A stretch of 64,000 nt of DNA. It comes from Achromobacter piechaudii NBRC 102461. Its GTDB lineage: Bacteria > Pseudomonadota > Gammaproteobacteria > Burkholderiales > Burkholderiaceae_B. The notes beneath the pieces were generated by a model, which ran no database searches, was not told the DNA's origin, and saw only the letters and a program-made list of their open reading frames with translations. This document shows positions 27,031 through 36,007 of the stretch, piece by piece (position 1 is the first letter of the stretch; each line of letters begins with the position of its first letter). The position numbers were made by a program, and so were the translations under genes. The stretch is from positions 62,001 to 126,000 of the forward strand of contig NZ_BCTK01000008.1 in NCBI RefSeq assembly GCF_001571245.1, read 5' to 3'.

Positions 27031-27984
27031 ATGTTCCAGCTACGGCAGTTGAAGATCTTCATCGCGGCGGCGGAAACGTTGAGCTTCACCAAAGCCGCCC
27101 AGCGGGTTCACCTGTCCCAACCCAGCGTGACGGAGCAGGTGCGCGCGCTTGAGGAAAATGTCGGTCAGGCGCTGTTCGTGCGCCAGAACAATCGTCTGCA
27201 ACTGACGCCGGCCGGTGAAAAACTTGCCGTCAGGGCACGCGAGTTGCTGGCCCTGGCCGACGATGCCTACCGCGAAGTCCGCGACAATGTCGACGACCCG
27301 AGCGGACCGATTCGAGTCGCTGCCCCGCAGACCTTGTGCACCAGCGTACTGGTCCCGCAGTTGCTGCACTTTGCGGACCAGTATCCCGACACCCAGGTCA
27401 CGGTTCACGAAAGAAACTCCATGGCCACGGCCCAGGCGGTGCTGGACGGATCGGCCGACATTGGTCTGGTGCATGGATGGCCGGCAAGCGACGCCCAGCT
27501 GCGCGTGGAAGTCATCGCGCGCGACAGGCCCGTGGTCGTGATGCCGCCCGGCCATCCGCTGGGCGCCGTGGCGGATATCAGGCCGGAGGCATTGGCGGCG
27601 TATCCGTTGATCGCCACGATGGAGGGCTGCCGCTACCGGGAATTCCTGGAAGCCCGATTGCAGGAGGCGCCGGAACAGCCGCATATCCGCGCCGTCGCTG
27701 ACAGCGTTGCGGCCTTGGTGCAGATGGTGTCGGCGGGTCTCGGGATATCGATCCTGCCCCGCATGGCGATGGACCCCGCCCTGACGGCGGCACGCGTGCA
27801 ATGGCGGCCGTTGTCGACGGATGGAGACGGTTTGCCCATCTGTCTGCTCACCGCAGCGCGCGAGCCAACACGCCGGGTGGCCGCGTTTATCCAGATGATC
27901 CGGCTTGCAGCGGACGGCTCAGACCAGGCGATGCCCGCCATCGACGTGCAACACGGCGCCCGTCGTGTAGCCATTGCCAAGTAG
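27031..27984 (+). CDS. LysR-family transcriptional regulator
   Basis: 317-residue LTTR. The winged helix starts at MFQLRQLKIFIAAAETLSF and includes TKAAQRVHLSQPSVTEQVRALE. The effector domain has GLVHGWPASDAQLRVEVIA and GLGISILPR. The start at 27031 is set by the family N-terminus; the frame is open upstream but covers the GNAT remnant. Its last 66 bases overlap the 3' end of the convergent SDR gene, so the final ~20 residues are encoded opposite that gene. Confidence 0.88.
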   Translation: MFQLRQLKIFIAAAETLSFTKAAQRVHLSQPSVTEQVRALEENVGQALFVRQNNRLQLTPAGEKLAVRARELLALADDAYREVRDNVDDPSGPIRVAAPQTLCTSVLVPQLLHFADQYPDTQVTVHERNSMATAQAVLDGSADIGLVHGWPASDAQLRVEVIARDRPVVVMPPGHPLGAVADIRPEALAAYPLIATMEGCRYREFLEARLQEAPEQPHIRAVADSVAALVQMVSAGLGISILPRMAMDPALTAARVQWRPLSTDGDGLPICLLTAAREPTRRVAAFIQMIRLAADGSDQAMPAIDVQHGARRVAIAK

Positions 27985-28653
27985 GAAGACAACGGCATCG
28001 GCGATATCGTCAGCGGTGCCGACCCGGCCCACCGGAAGCTGCCCGGCCATCGACGCCAGCAGCGTTTCACTGTCGGCCCCTGCCACATCGTTCCAGATCG
28101 GCGTGCGCACCCAGCCTGGCGATACGGCGTTGACCCGGATGGGTGCAAGCTCGACGGCCATGGCGCGCACGACGCCTTCAAGCGCGGCATTGATCGCCGC
28201 CACGGCAACACCTTTGGGCCTGGGCCGGTAGGCTGCGATGCCCGATGTCAGCGTGATGGAACCCTGCGTCGGCATACGCGGCGCGCCATGCTTGGCCAGC
28301 AGGCTGGGCGCCACGACCTTCGAACGGATGGCGCGGTCCAGCGCCGGGAGGGGCAGCGAAGGCAGCAACTCGTACGCGCCGCGTATGTCGGCGGCGGTGC
28401 AGACCAGATGATCCACCGGACCCGACGCTTCAAATAGCTGCTGCACTTGGGCTTCGCTTGTCACGTCCGCTTGATGCAGCGTCGGTATCCCGCAGCTTTT
28501 CAGCTGTTCGCGCGCCGCGTCGAGCTTGTCGTCGGACCGGCCCACGATCGTCACCTTGCAACCCATGCACAGCAAGCGCGCCGACAGCGCCAACCCCATT
28601 CCCGAACTGCCGCCCACGACCACTACGCGTTGACCTGCCAGACCGATACCCAT
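27919..28653 (-). CDS. SDR-fold protein lacking the YxxxK catalytic pair
   Basis: 244 residues with a good Rossmann start (VVVVGGSSGMGLALS) and SDR end blocks (VNAVSPGWVRTP, VLHVDGGH). Where the catalytic Tyr and Lys are expected (after ITLTSGIAAYRPRP) the sequence reads VAVAAINAALEG, so both Tyr and Lys are replaced. Known atypical SDRs share this and act as reductases with other chemistry or as binding proteins. AAGGAA lies 6 bases before the ATG at 28653. Divergent from the GGDEF-EAL gene. Confidence 0.75.
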   Translation of the reverse strand: MGIGLAGQRVVVVGGSSGMGLALSARLLCMGCKVTIVGRSDDKLDAAREQLKSCGIPTLHQADVTSEAQVQQLFEASGPVDHLVCTAADIRGAYELLPSLPLPALDRAIRSKVVAPSLLAKHGAPRMPTQGSITLTSGIAAYRPRPKGVAVAAINAALEGVVRAMAVELAPIRVNAVSPGWVRTPIWNDVAGADSETLLASMAGQLPVGRVGTADDIADAVVFLLGNGYTTGAVLHVDGGHRLV

Positions 28654-28868
28654 GCTCGATTCCTTCAAACGGTTTTTGGAATCAGCGATGTTGGTCCTGG
28701 GCAACGCCGGGCGCCAGCAGGAATGGCCGATGGGCGCATCGGTGTCTCCGATGGGGCGGCAGGCCGGTAATCCGCGAGCGCTGCCGCCGATGGCCGTTAG
28801 AATAGATCCACCCACAGTTTGCGGACCACCGACAGGTCTTGATCCCGACGCGAACAGAGGTACAAACC

Positions 28869-30569
28869 ATGGCAAATCACTCTGCCCCTAGCCCTCCTCC
28901 GACCGACGCCGACCTCCGGCAGCCAGCGCCGGCTCACCTGTCGGAAATGCTCGACAGCCTGAGCGATGGATTCATGTCGATAGACAAATCCTGGCGCTTC
29001 ACCTATCTGAACGAAACGGCCGAAAGATATCTGCGGCAGGAGCGCAAGAATCTGCTCGGACGCGAGATCTGGCAGTGCTACCCGGATCTTGTCGATTCCG
29101 GCTATTACACGACCTATCGGCAGACGGCGGCCACCGGACTGCCCGGCAGCCACACCGGCTACTACGCGCCGCTGCGTACCTGGTTTGAAGCCCGCTCGTT
29201 CCGGCACGAAGAAGGAATCACGGTGCTTTTTCGCGACGTCACACGCGAACACGAGCATGCCGCGCAGTTGGAATTCGAAGCCAGTCACGATTATCTGACC
29301 GGCTTGGCGAACCGCCGCAGGTGCATGGAAGAGCTGTCGAAGGCCGTTGCCGACGCAGCCTTGGCGGACACCTCGGATGGCACGCCCGTCGCGGTGCTCT
29401 TCATCGACCTGGATCATCTCAAGGAAGTCAACGACGCCTTCGGCCACGCCATCGGCGACGCGCTGTTGCGCGATTTTTCGTCGCGGCTGCATGTAATTCT
29501 CAACCCTGCCTGCTTCGTCGCGCGCGTGGGCGGCGATGAGTTCGTTCTGTTGTTGCGCAACACCACCAAGGCAGCGGCAGAGGCATGCGCGCGGTCGGTG
29601 CTAGACGCGCTGGCGGTGCCGTTCGAAGCTTGTGGTCGATCGATCTCACTGTCCGCAAGCATCGGTATCGCGCTGCTCAGAGACGCCAACGAATCAGCCG
29701 AGACCTTGCTGAGTCATGCCGACGCGGCCATGTACGCGGCAAAGGCGGCCGGCGGTCTGCAAGTGCGCACCTATGACGCCGTCCTGGACCGTGGCGTCCG
29801 CGACCGCGTCGCCTTGCGCTCTGATCTTCGCGCAGCATTTTCCGCAAACCAGTTCGAGCTTCATTTTCAGCCCCAGCTGGCGCTGGCGGACGCCTCCGTG
29901 ATCGGGGCCGAGGCGCTGCTGCGTTGGCGCCATCCCGAACGGGGCCTGCTGACGCCAAACACCTTCCTGGCCATGTTGCTTGACTCCCCGTATGAGGGGG
30001 TTCTTGTCGATTGGTTGCTCGACGCTGTTTGCCGGCATATCGCCGCGTGGCGACAGATGGGAATGCATGTGCCAAGGATCAGCCTGAACCTGTCCGCGCG
30101 GCAACTTCTGGATGCGGGGCTGACGGACAAGATTCTCGATATCACGCGCCGGCATGGCATTTCCCCTGCCAGCCTTGATGTTGAAATCACCGAAGACTGT
30201 CTGGTGAACGACATCGACCGGGCAACGTCGGTGCTTGCGGCGCTCCAGCAAGCCGGAATCGCCACATCGCTGGACGACTTCGGTGCAGGCTATTCCAGTC
30301 TCAGCTATCTGGTTCGACTTCCTATCGACACCCTCAAGATCGACAGGTCCTTTGTTCGCGAGTTATTGGCTTGCGAGAAGGCCGTGGCAGTCATTCGAGG
30401 CATCGTCAGCCTGGCTCGCTCGCTAGGCATGAAGACCATTGCCGAAGGGGTCGAGAGCCAGCACGAAGCCGATATCTTGAAAGACGCCGGATGCGACTCC
30501 ATCCAGGGCTATCTGGTCAGCCGTCCGCTCGGTGCGCAGGCTTTCGAAGAATTTCTGCGGCGTGCGTGA
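28869..30569 (+). CDS. PAS-GGDEF-EAL cyclic di-GMP protein
   Basis: 566 residues: a PAS domain (about 20-130, DGFMSIDKSWRFTYLNETAE), GGDEF with intact GGDEF (VARVGGDEFVLLL) but no RxxD I-site, and an EAL domain from about residue 310 with GAEALLRWRHP, the ED pair ITEDCLV, LDDFGAGYSSLSYL and AEGVES. All residues for phosphodiesterase activity appear present and the cyclase site is also intact, so net activity is not predictable. Cytosolic. AGAGG precedes the ATG by about 8 bases. Confidence 0.9.
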   Translation: MANHSAPSPPPTDADLRQPAPAHLSEMLDSLSDGFMSIDKSWRFTYLNETAERYLRQERKNLLGREIWQCYPDLVDSGYYTTYRQTAATGLPGSHTGYYAPLRTWFEARSFRHEEGITVLFRDVTREHEHAAQLEFEASHDYLTGLANRRRCMEELSKAVADAALADTSDGTPVAVLFIDLDHLKEVNDAFGHAIGDALLRDFSSRLHVILNPACFVARVGGDEFVLLLRNTTKAAAEACARSVLDALAVPFEACGRSISLSASIGIALLRDANESAETLLSHADAAMYAAKAAGGLQVRTYDAVLDRGVRDRVALRSDLRAAFSANQFELHFQPQLALADASVIGAEALLRWRHPERGLLTPNTFLAMLLDSPYEGVLVDWLLDAVCRHIAAWRQMGMHVPRISLNLSARQLLDAGLTDKILDITRRHGISPASLDVEITEDCLVNDIDRATSVLAALQQAGIATSLDDFGAGYSSLSYLVRLPIDTLKIDRSFVRELLACEKAVAVIRGIVSLARSLGMKTIAEGVESQHEADILKDAGCDSIQGYLVSRPLGAQAFEEFLRRA

Positions 30570-30667
30570 TGACGCCGCGTGAACCGGCCACTTGCGGGCA
30601 GCGGATACGATCGCGAATGCCGGCCAGTTGATCAGTACGCACTCTTGCGTTCTCCAGGGAGGTTCCC

Positions 30668-31051
30668 ATGATTGACCATACGGGTATCGGCGTTGCCGAC
30701 GTGGCGCGCGCAGCAGCGTTCTACGATCCGGTGCTGGGCGCGCTGGGCCTGCGCCGCGTCATGCAGTTACCCAGCGAAGACGGATCCGATGCCGTGGGTT
30801 ATGGCGTCGACTATCCGGTTTTCTGGATCGATAAGTTCCATCCGCATAGCGTGCGCCAACACACCGCCTTTGCAGCAAAGAACCGCGCCGAGGTCAACGC
30901 CTTCCACGCGGCCGCCATGAAGGCGGGCGGACGCGACAACGGCGCGCCCGGCCTGCGCGACCCGGCGCAGGGCTACCCGCCTGGGTACTACGCCGCGTTT
31001 GTGCTGGACCCCGACGGCAACAATATGGAGGCGGTGTTTCGGGGCGGTTGA
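30668..31051 (+). CDS. VOC-family (glyoxalase fold) protein
   Basis: 127 residues with the vicinal oxygen chelate fold: MIDHTGIGVADVARAAAFYDPVLGAL at the start and AAFVLDPDGNNMEAVF at the end. H4 and E near the C-terminus are the usual metal ligands. GGGAGG lies 5 bases before the ATG. Substrate is unknown; relatives include lactoylglutathione-lyase-like enzymes and resistance proteins. Convergent, with a 12-base gap, to the M15 peptidase gene. Confidence 0.82.
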   Translation: MIDHTGIGVADVARAAAFYDPVLGALGLRRVMQLPSEDGSDAVGYGVDYPVFWIDKFHPHSVRQHTAFAAKNRAEVNAFHAAAMKAGGRDNGAPGLRDPAQGYPPGYYAAFVLDPDGNNMEAVFRGG

Positions 31052-31063
31052 AGGCGCGCCGGC

Positions 31064-31828
31064 TCAGAACAGGATCGGAGCGCGCGCGTTCAGCCCGGCC
31101 AGATCGCGACAAAAGTAGCGGTCCTCAAGGTATCTGGGTTCGTAGGATCGCACGTCGTAGTGGACCCAGGTCGGAGCGACATCATCGGGTTCCAGGGACT
31201 TGCGATTCTTGGCCGCCCATCCCACCTGAGCATTGGACAGTTCCACGAGCCTGCCTCGGATGGCGTGGCATTTCATGGCGTCGTCCTGCTTGGTTTCGCC
31301 GGCGCGCAGGGCGATATCCAGATCGACCGCCTTGCCGCAGTGATTGGTGGTGTTTCGATGGTGCTGTTGGTTGTCGGCCGAACATCGATAGCCGGAGCTG
31401 AAACTGAAGCGATGTTCCGGCATGTAGAAGCGGGCCGCGCGCACTGCCCATAGCAGCATGCGATGAATGCCGGGGTACTCATACAGGTGGAAGGCCTCGG
31501 TCTTTTGGTTGCCCAGGTACTTGCCCTTGAATTTGCCCCGCCCGAATCCCTCGCATTCGCCCCATCGACACTGCAACTGTGAAAAGTCGACGGAAAAATT
31601 GTCGGCGAATGCATCGATGGCTTCGAAGGTCGCGGTGTCCGCAACACCGCTGGGCGAGCTCTTGCCCATGAAATCGGCTTGGAATTTGGACACCTGCAAG
31701 GTGGTGCCGGGCCCGAACTCGCCGTCCAGAAGCGTTCCGCGAAACCCCGCCAGCCGCAATTGCAATTCTTCGACGTCGGCGCCCTGCATGCCAATCGATA
31801 AGGGCCTGCTGCCGTAGTCGCTCATCAT
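31064..31828 (-). CDS. peptidoglycan-binding M15-type peptidase, no signal peptide
   Basis: 254 residues. Residues 8-75 are a PG_binding_1-like three-helix domain (IGMQGADVEELQLRLAGF, DGEFGPGTTLQVSKFQ). The C-terminal half has the zinc-peptidase M15 pattern: SSGYRCS, NHCGKAVDLD (H163, D169) and WVHYDVR (H223), as in D-Ala-D-Ala/L-Ala-D-Glu peptidases and phage endolysins. No signal peptide or membrane segment, so export must use another route or the protein acts on lysis. Its ATG overlaps the lipoprotein stop by 4 bases (ATGA), third gene of a tight operon. Cell-wall cleavage is inferred. Confidence 0.75.
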   Translation of the reverse strand: MMSDYGSRPLSIGMQGADVEELQLRLAGFRGTLLDGEFGPGTTLQVSKFQADFMGKSSPSGVADTATFEAIDAFADNFSVDFSQLQCRWGECEGFGRGKFKGKYLGNQKTEAFHLYEYPGIHRMLLWAVRAARFYMPEHRFSFSSGYRCSADNQQHHRNTTNHCGKAVDLDIALRAGETKQDDAMKCHAIRGRLVELSNAQVGWAAKNRKSLEPDDVAPTWVHYDVRSYEPRYLEDRYFCRDLAGLNARAPILF

Positions 31829-32790
31829 TGTCTCCGGGGTTCGGGTGCGATGCGGGCAACGCGGTTGGTGTCGACAGAGGTCGTGCGATCAGCCGAATTT
31901 ACAGGCGGCGGATCGGTCGGCCCTGTCACCATCGCCCAGTCATTCCACGTGATCTCCGTGCCGAGCAGTCCGGCCGCCGGTTGCGCCCGGAGCAGGCGCA
32001 AAGCCACGACGGGTTGCAAGGATTCGATCACATAGGTGGCGCTATCTTTTTTCGTGACCCGGAAGCCGGCTTGCGCGTCGGATAGCACCGGAGACGCCAG
32101 CGCCCCGAGTTTTGCGTCCAGCTGTGACGCCACATCCTTGGACGTTGTGACGGTCGCCTTCATCGAGTCGATGAGGACATCGGCTACGACCACCACCAGC
32201 GCGCCTTGCGCGAACGCGTTCTGTAGCGATCTCTTGGTCGGGGTGCTGGAGCCGGCATCGTTGAGATAGGCGATGAAGTCCGGTTTGCTCAGATACCGCT
32301 TGGTGGCCTTGCCAAACTCAAGCTCAACCTTCGTCACCGATCCATAGTCCACCGAGCCTCCAAGGTTGAGCAATTGATAGATCTTCGGCAGCGCGACCTT
32401 GACCGCGTAATCACTCGCGGAATTGGTGTCCAGCTTTACCGATCCGCCCTCACCCAACTCGGCGTAATTGGTGCCCCGCACGATCACGTTCAGCGCCGCC
32501 ACGGGATCGGGGGGCATCACTTCGCCAGGCGCGCCCAGGCATTTCCAGGTTCCGCAAAGCTGATCGCCATTGGAGACGGGCTGCCCAAGCTGCTGGGGAT
32601 TGAACACGGTGCCCACGCCGAACGCGTTCGTGGGATAGCTCAAGACCTGGTAGTCCTTGACATCGTCTCCCAGGCTCTTCTTGAGCGCGCTCGCGTAGTC
32701 GGCGTTGGGTACATTCGTACACGCCGTAAGCGTCAGTGCCAGCCAGGTCAAGGCACAGAAACGGAATCCGTGAAAGGCGCTGTCATTCAT
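31825..32790 (-). CDS. lipoprotein of unknown fold, middle gene of the operon
   Basis: 321 residues with a lipoprotein signal (FCALTWLALTLTAC, lipidated Cys24) and an AAGGAGG about 9 bases before the ATG. The mature part has no family I recognise: a Cys pair in QLCGTWKCLG, a beta-rich middle (GGSVDYGSVTKVELEFGKATKRYL), a long apolar helix (GALVVVVADVLIDSM) and a Pro-rich end. It overlaps the subtilase-like gene upstream by 8 bases and the M15 gene downstream by 4, so the three products are co-translated and probably function together in the envelope. Confidence 0.72.
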   Translation of the reverse strand: MNDSAFHGFRFCALTWLALTLTACTNVPNADYASALKKSLGDDVKDYQVLSYPTNAFGVGTVFNPQQLGQPVSNGDQLCGTWKCLGAPGEVMPPDPVAALNVIVRGTNYAELGEGGSVKLDTNSASDYAVKVALPKIYQLLNLGGSVDYGSVTKVELEFGKATKRYLSKPDFIAYLNDAGSSTPTKRSLQNAFAQGALVVVVADVLIDSMKATVTTSKDVASQLDAKLGALASPVLSDAQAGFRVTKKDSATYVIESLQPVVALRLLRAQPAAGLLGTEITWNDWAMVTGPTDPPPVNSADRTTSVDTNRVARIAPEPRRQ

Positions 32791-34831
32791 TTTTGTGTAC
32801 CTCCTTGATAAGGGCCGCGGCCTCTGATAGCGACAACGCCTTCCTGTCGTCCGTGCAGAGGCAGATGCTCTTGACTTTGCGTTCCCGCCAGACGGGCGCA
32901 AGCGCGGCCTGCCTTTCCAGCATGAAGACGGAATCGTCGTTGATAAACAAAGATGTGAACGCTGGAGACGGGTCGTCGGGGTCGGTATCGAAGACGTAGT
33001 CCACGAGCTTCGAACCCGAGGCCAAAGGAATTTCGGCGGTGACGGTAAGGTGCCCGCTCATCTTCGCTGCGTCCACGATCCGACCATCGGGCAAGAGCGC
33101 GTAAGGGCCATCGCGCGACGCGTACAGCCTTGCCGGCGAGGCCGCGCCGCCCGACCAGTACTTGCCCAGGTAGGCTTTCCTGACTAGCGCGCTACTGAGC
33201 AGCCGATTCCTTGCCGCCATGGCGTCGGAGACCTCGGACTTGGGCGTCCAGAGCATTCTTCCGACCAGAAGTTTGATCGCCACCACCGGCGTGGCATAGC
33301 TCGCTCCTGACCCGGTGACTCCTTTGCAAGCGCCCTGCGTGCCGACGACGACCCCCTCGTCAATTGTCGTAACGCCGGTTCCAGTTGTGGAATACATGCC
33401 GCGTGGCGTACCCGCCGCATCGAAATAACCGACCAACACGGTGCCGAGCAAATCTCGGTACAAGTTGAACGAACTGAGCGGCTCCTGCGCATACTGCGTT
33501 GGCGATTCGATCGCGCTGGTGTCATTGAGCACCGCGTTGATCAGATTCGCGCGGCCATGAAGAATGATGTCTTTGGGAAATGCGCCGTCCGGCGTCACCG
33601 TGAAGAACGAGCCCGACACGCCCAAGGTGGCGGAATCCGCCGCCAAGGTACCGTACAACGCCTGGAGGAACAGGCCCGGGATCTCGATGGTGTCGGGCGC
33701 AAGGCCGATGGGCGCGGGTGATTGCGTCAGAAGGTCGAACTGAAGGTTGTAATTCCGCAGCGCACTCCCTCGGAATGATCGCTGAATCCAGTCCTTGATG
33801 TACTGCGTATTTTTTGATCTGTCCGCGTAGAAATCGATCGACTGCTTTTGGATTCGACCCGCTTCGCTGCCCAGCCCCAGCGAGTTCAGCGTCTGGACCG
33901 CTTTGTCATATACCAGGTCGCCGTGCCGACAGCCGCCCGTGTCTGAAAACACGTCAAGCAGATACAGCTTGGCGGGGCCCCATTGCCTGACTTTCTGCAC
34001 TTGCGCGGGCGTCAGATGATATGCGCCGGCCTGCTCTTCATCAGCCGCGACGGACGCGCCCGGCTGCTCGGAAGCGGCGGCCGCCTGACCAAAATTGACG
34101 ATGTAAATATCCGGGTTGGGAAGCAGGGAGAAAGTGCCGTCGTGCACCTTCGCTCGTAACCCGGGCAGACCGCCTAAGCCATCCAACCGGTCGGCATCCA
34201 CCCGCAACAAGGTGGTCCCCGCGTCTCGCTGGGTAGTGTTCCATATCGCCGACTTGTCGGAAATGGCGAGTTCCCGCGTCCACAACACGGCGTCCTGAAG
34301 TTGCGAAGTGGGCGCCACGGTGTACGACCAAGTCATGCCGGCAATAGACCCGTCCAGAACGTTGGCCGTAGCCGCCTTGCTGGCATTGAGCACCTGCGCT
34401 TTCGACACCCAGCTCCCCTCGGTCATGGGCCGGCGTACAAACTGAGGGACTTTAAGTGTCTGGCCCTCGCGCAGCTTGGCGGGCTCGACGTTGTTGATGT
34501 CGATGATGGAACCGACCAGGTCAGCCTGGATCCCACGGAATGCCGATCCGCCCGCCTGATCGCCATACCCGTAAACGCGCGCAACCAATTGATTGAGCGT
34601 CTCGCCCGGCAGCAGCGTGACAAGATTGGTTGCGTCGGATTTCGCCGCTTGTGCCAACAAGGATTGTCGGAACGGCGCGAGGTCGTCCGCCGCGAACTTC
34701 TCCAGGTCGACCATCAACACCAGATCCAGGCCCGGGCGGGCGCCAACGCCCGCCGCGCAGAGCGGACTCGAGGCCATGCCCAGGCAGATGGACAGGGCGA
34801 TTCCATACCGAAGCGTGATACGCCTGCGCAT
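32783..34831 (-). CDS. secreted LysM plus subtilase-like protein
   Basis: 682 residues. A signal peptide (IALSICLGMASSPLCAA) is followed by a LysM-like module at about 67-131 (LLPGETLNQLVARVYG ... LREGQTLKVPQF), which would bind peptidoglycan. The rest resembles an S8 peptidase: LYLLDVFSDTGGCRHGDLV gives D293 and H303, LLGTVLVGYFDAAGTPRGMYSTTG matches the subtilase strand before the active Ser, and GSGASYATPVVA gives S511 (GTSxAtP with T to A). D and H are only 10 residues apart. GGGAGG lies 5 bases before the ATG. First gene of the three-gene unit. The protease call rests on motifs, not a search. Confidence 0.68.
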   Translation of the reverse strand: MRRRITLRYGIALSICLGMASSPLCAAGVGARPGLDLVLMVDLEKFAADDLAPFRQSLLAQAAKSDATNLVTLLPGETLNQLVARVYGYGDQAGGSAFRGIQADLVGSIIDINNVEPAKLREGQTLKVPQFVRRPMTEGSWVSKAQVLNASKAATANVLDGSIAGMTWSYTVAPTSQLQDAVLWTRELAISDKSAIWNTTQRDAGTTLLRVDADRLDGLGGLPGLRAKVHDGTFSLLPNPDIYIVNFGQAAAASEQPGASVAADEEQAGAYHLTPAQVQKVRQWGPAKLYLLDVFSDTGGCRHGDLVYDKAVQTLNSLGLGSEAGRIQKQSIDFYADRSKNTQYIKDWIQRSFRGSALRNYNLQFDLLTQSPAPIGLAPDTIEIPGLFLQALYGTLAADSATLGVSGSFFTVTPDGAFPKDIILHGRANLINAVLNDTSAIESPTQYAQEPLSSFNLYRDLLGTVLVGYFDAAGTPRGMYSTTGTGVTTIDEGVVVGTQGACKGVTGSGASYATPVVAIKLLVGRMLWTPKSEVSDAMAARNRLLSSALVRKAYLGKYWSGGAASPARLYASRDGPYALLPDGRIVDAAKMSGHLTVTAEIPLASGSKLVDYVFDTDPDDPSPAFTSLFINDDSVFMLERQAALAPVWRERKVKSICLCTDDRKALSLSEAAALIKEVHKNE

Positions 34832-34944
34832 AGCGGCCTCCCGGGCGAACAGACTTTTTACGCCCGGTCAGCCGCAACCGCATGCCCCAAATTGAGTATG
34901 GCGCCGATCGATCGGCGCCCGGACTCGTCTGGCGGCCGCGCCCC

Positions 34945-35937
34945 CTACTCCGCCTTGATCCCGCCGCGCTGGATCACGTTCGTCCACTTGGCGACATCGT
35001 CGCGGATGCGCTGCGCGAATTCCGCTGGCGTGCTGCCTACGGGTTGAAAGCCCAGCCCCGCCAGCTTGTCGCGCAGCGCGCCGTTGTGCACGGAGTCGGC
35101 CAGCGTCGTGGACAGGCGCTCGATGATGGGTTGCGGTACGCCAGCGGGCGCGACCAGACCGAACAGCGGCGAGATGTCCACGCCCGGCAAGCCGGCCTGC
35201 GCGAACGTGGGCACGTCGGGAAGCTGGCTGACGCGCTGGGCGCTGGTGACTGCCAGGGCTCTCAGGCGTCCGCCCTTGATGTGTTCCAGCAGGGTCGGCA
35301 CGGTGGCGAAGGCGAACTGCACCTGGCCGCCCAGCAGGTCGGTGATGACGGTGCCGCCGCCCCGATACGGTACGTGCAGCACGTCCACGCCAGCCTGCTG
35401 GCGCAGTTGTTCGCCAGCCAGATGCGGCCCGCTGCCCACGCCGGCCGACCCGAACGACAGCGTGCCGGGCGATGCCTTGGCCAGCGCCACGAACGAGGCG
35501 AGGTCCGTGGCCTTGACGGAGGGATGCACGACCATGACGAACGGCGCGGTCGCCATCAACGAGATCGGCGCGAAGTCCTTGATGGCGTCGTAGGGCTGGC
35601 GCTCGCCGAGCAAGGCGGGATTGATCGTGAACGCGGAGTCCACCATGCCGATCGTGTAGCCGTCCGGCGCGGACACCGCCAGCGCGCGCGTGCCGATCGT
35701 GGTGCCGCCCCCGCCCCGGTTCTCGACGACAAAGGGTTGCCCCAGCGCCTCGGCGTACACCTGACCCGCCATGCGGCCCAGCGTGTCGGTGGCCGCGCCC
35801 GGTGGGTACGGGATGTACAGTCGCACGGGCTTGTCGGGATACTGCGCGGCACGTGCCGAAAATGTCCACGGCAAAAGGGACGCGCCCACTGCCATGGCCG
35901 TGCCGTTGATCAGGAACGCTCTGCGCGATGCATGCAT
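34945..35937 (-). CDS. Bug-family (TctC) solute receptor
   Basis: 330-residue periplasmic receptor with signal (RRAFLINGTAMAVGASLLPWTFSARA) and hallmarks YPDKPVRLYIPYPPGAATDTLGR, VVENRGGGGTTIG and HVPYRGGG. It follows an enolase-superfamily gene by 70 bases on the same strand, and that pair is divergent from a LysR regulator. Such receptor-enzyme pairs usually concern uptake and breakdown of one sugar acid or carboxylate. No transporter membrane subunits are present. Confidence 0.88.
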   Translation of the reverse strand: MHASRRAFLINGTAMAVGASLLPWTFSARAAQYPDKPVRLYIPYPPGAATDTLGRMAGQVYAEALGQPFVVENRGGGGTTIGTRALAVSAPDGYTIGMVDSAFTINPALLGERQPYDAIKDFAPISLMATAPFVMVVHPSVKATDLASFVALAKASPGTLSFGSAGVGSGPHLAGEQLRQQAGVDVLHVPYRGGGTVITDLLGGQVQFAFATVPTLLEHIKGGRLRALAVTSAQRVSQLPDVPTFAQAGLPGVDISPLFGLVAPAGVPQPIIERLSTTLADSVHNGALRDKLAGLGFQPVGSTPAEFAQRIRDDVAKWTNVIQRGGIKAE

Positions 35938-36007
35938 GTCTTAGTCTCCAGGTTTATTTTTCAGGCGGCCTCTTGGGGGCCTCTTCAGGGCTCGCGTTGC
36001 GTTGCGG

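Noticed and set aside
31825-32790. Gasdermin-like pore protein paired with a protease
   Set aside because: The protease-partner layout invites the idea, but the lipoprotein signal and lack of recognisable gasdermin blocks give no support without structure prediction.
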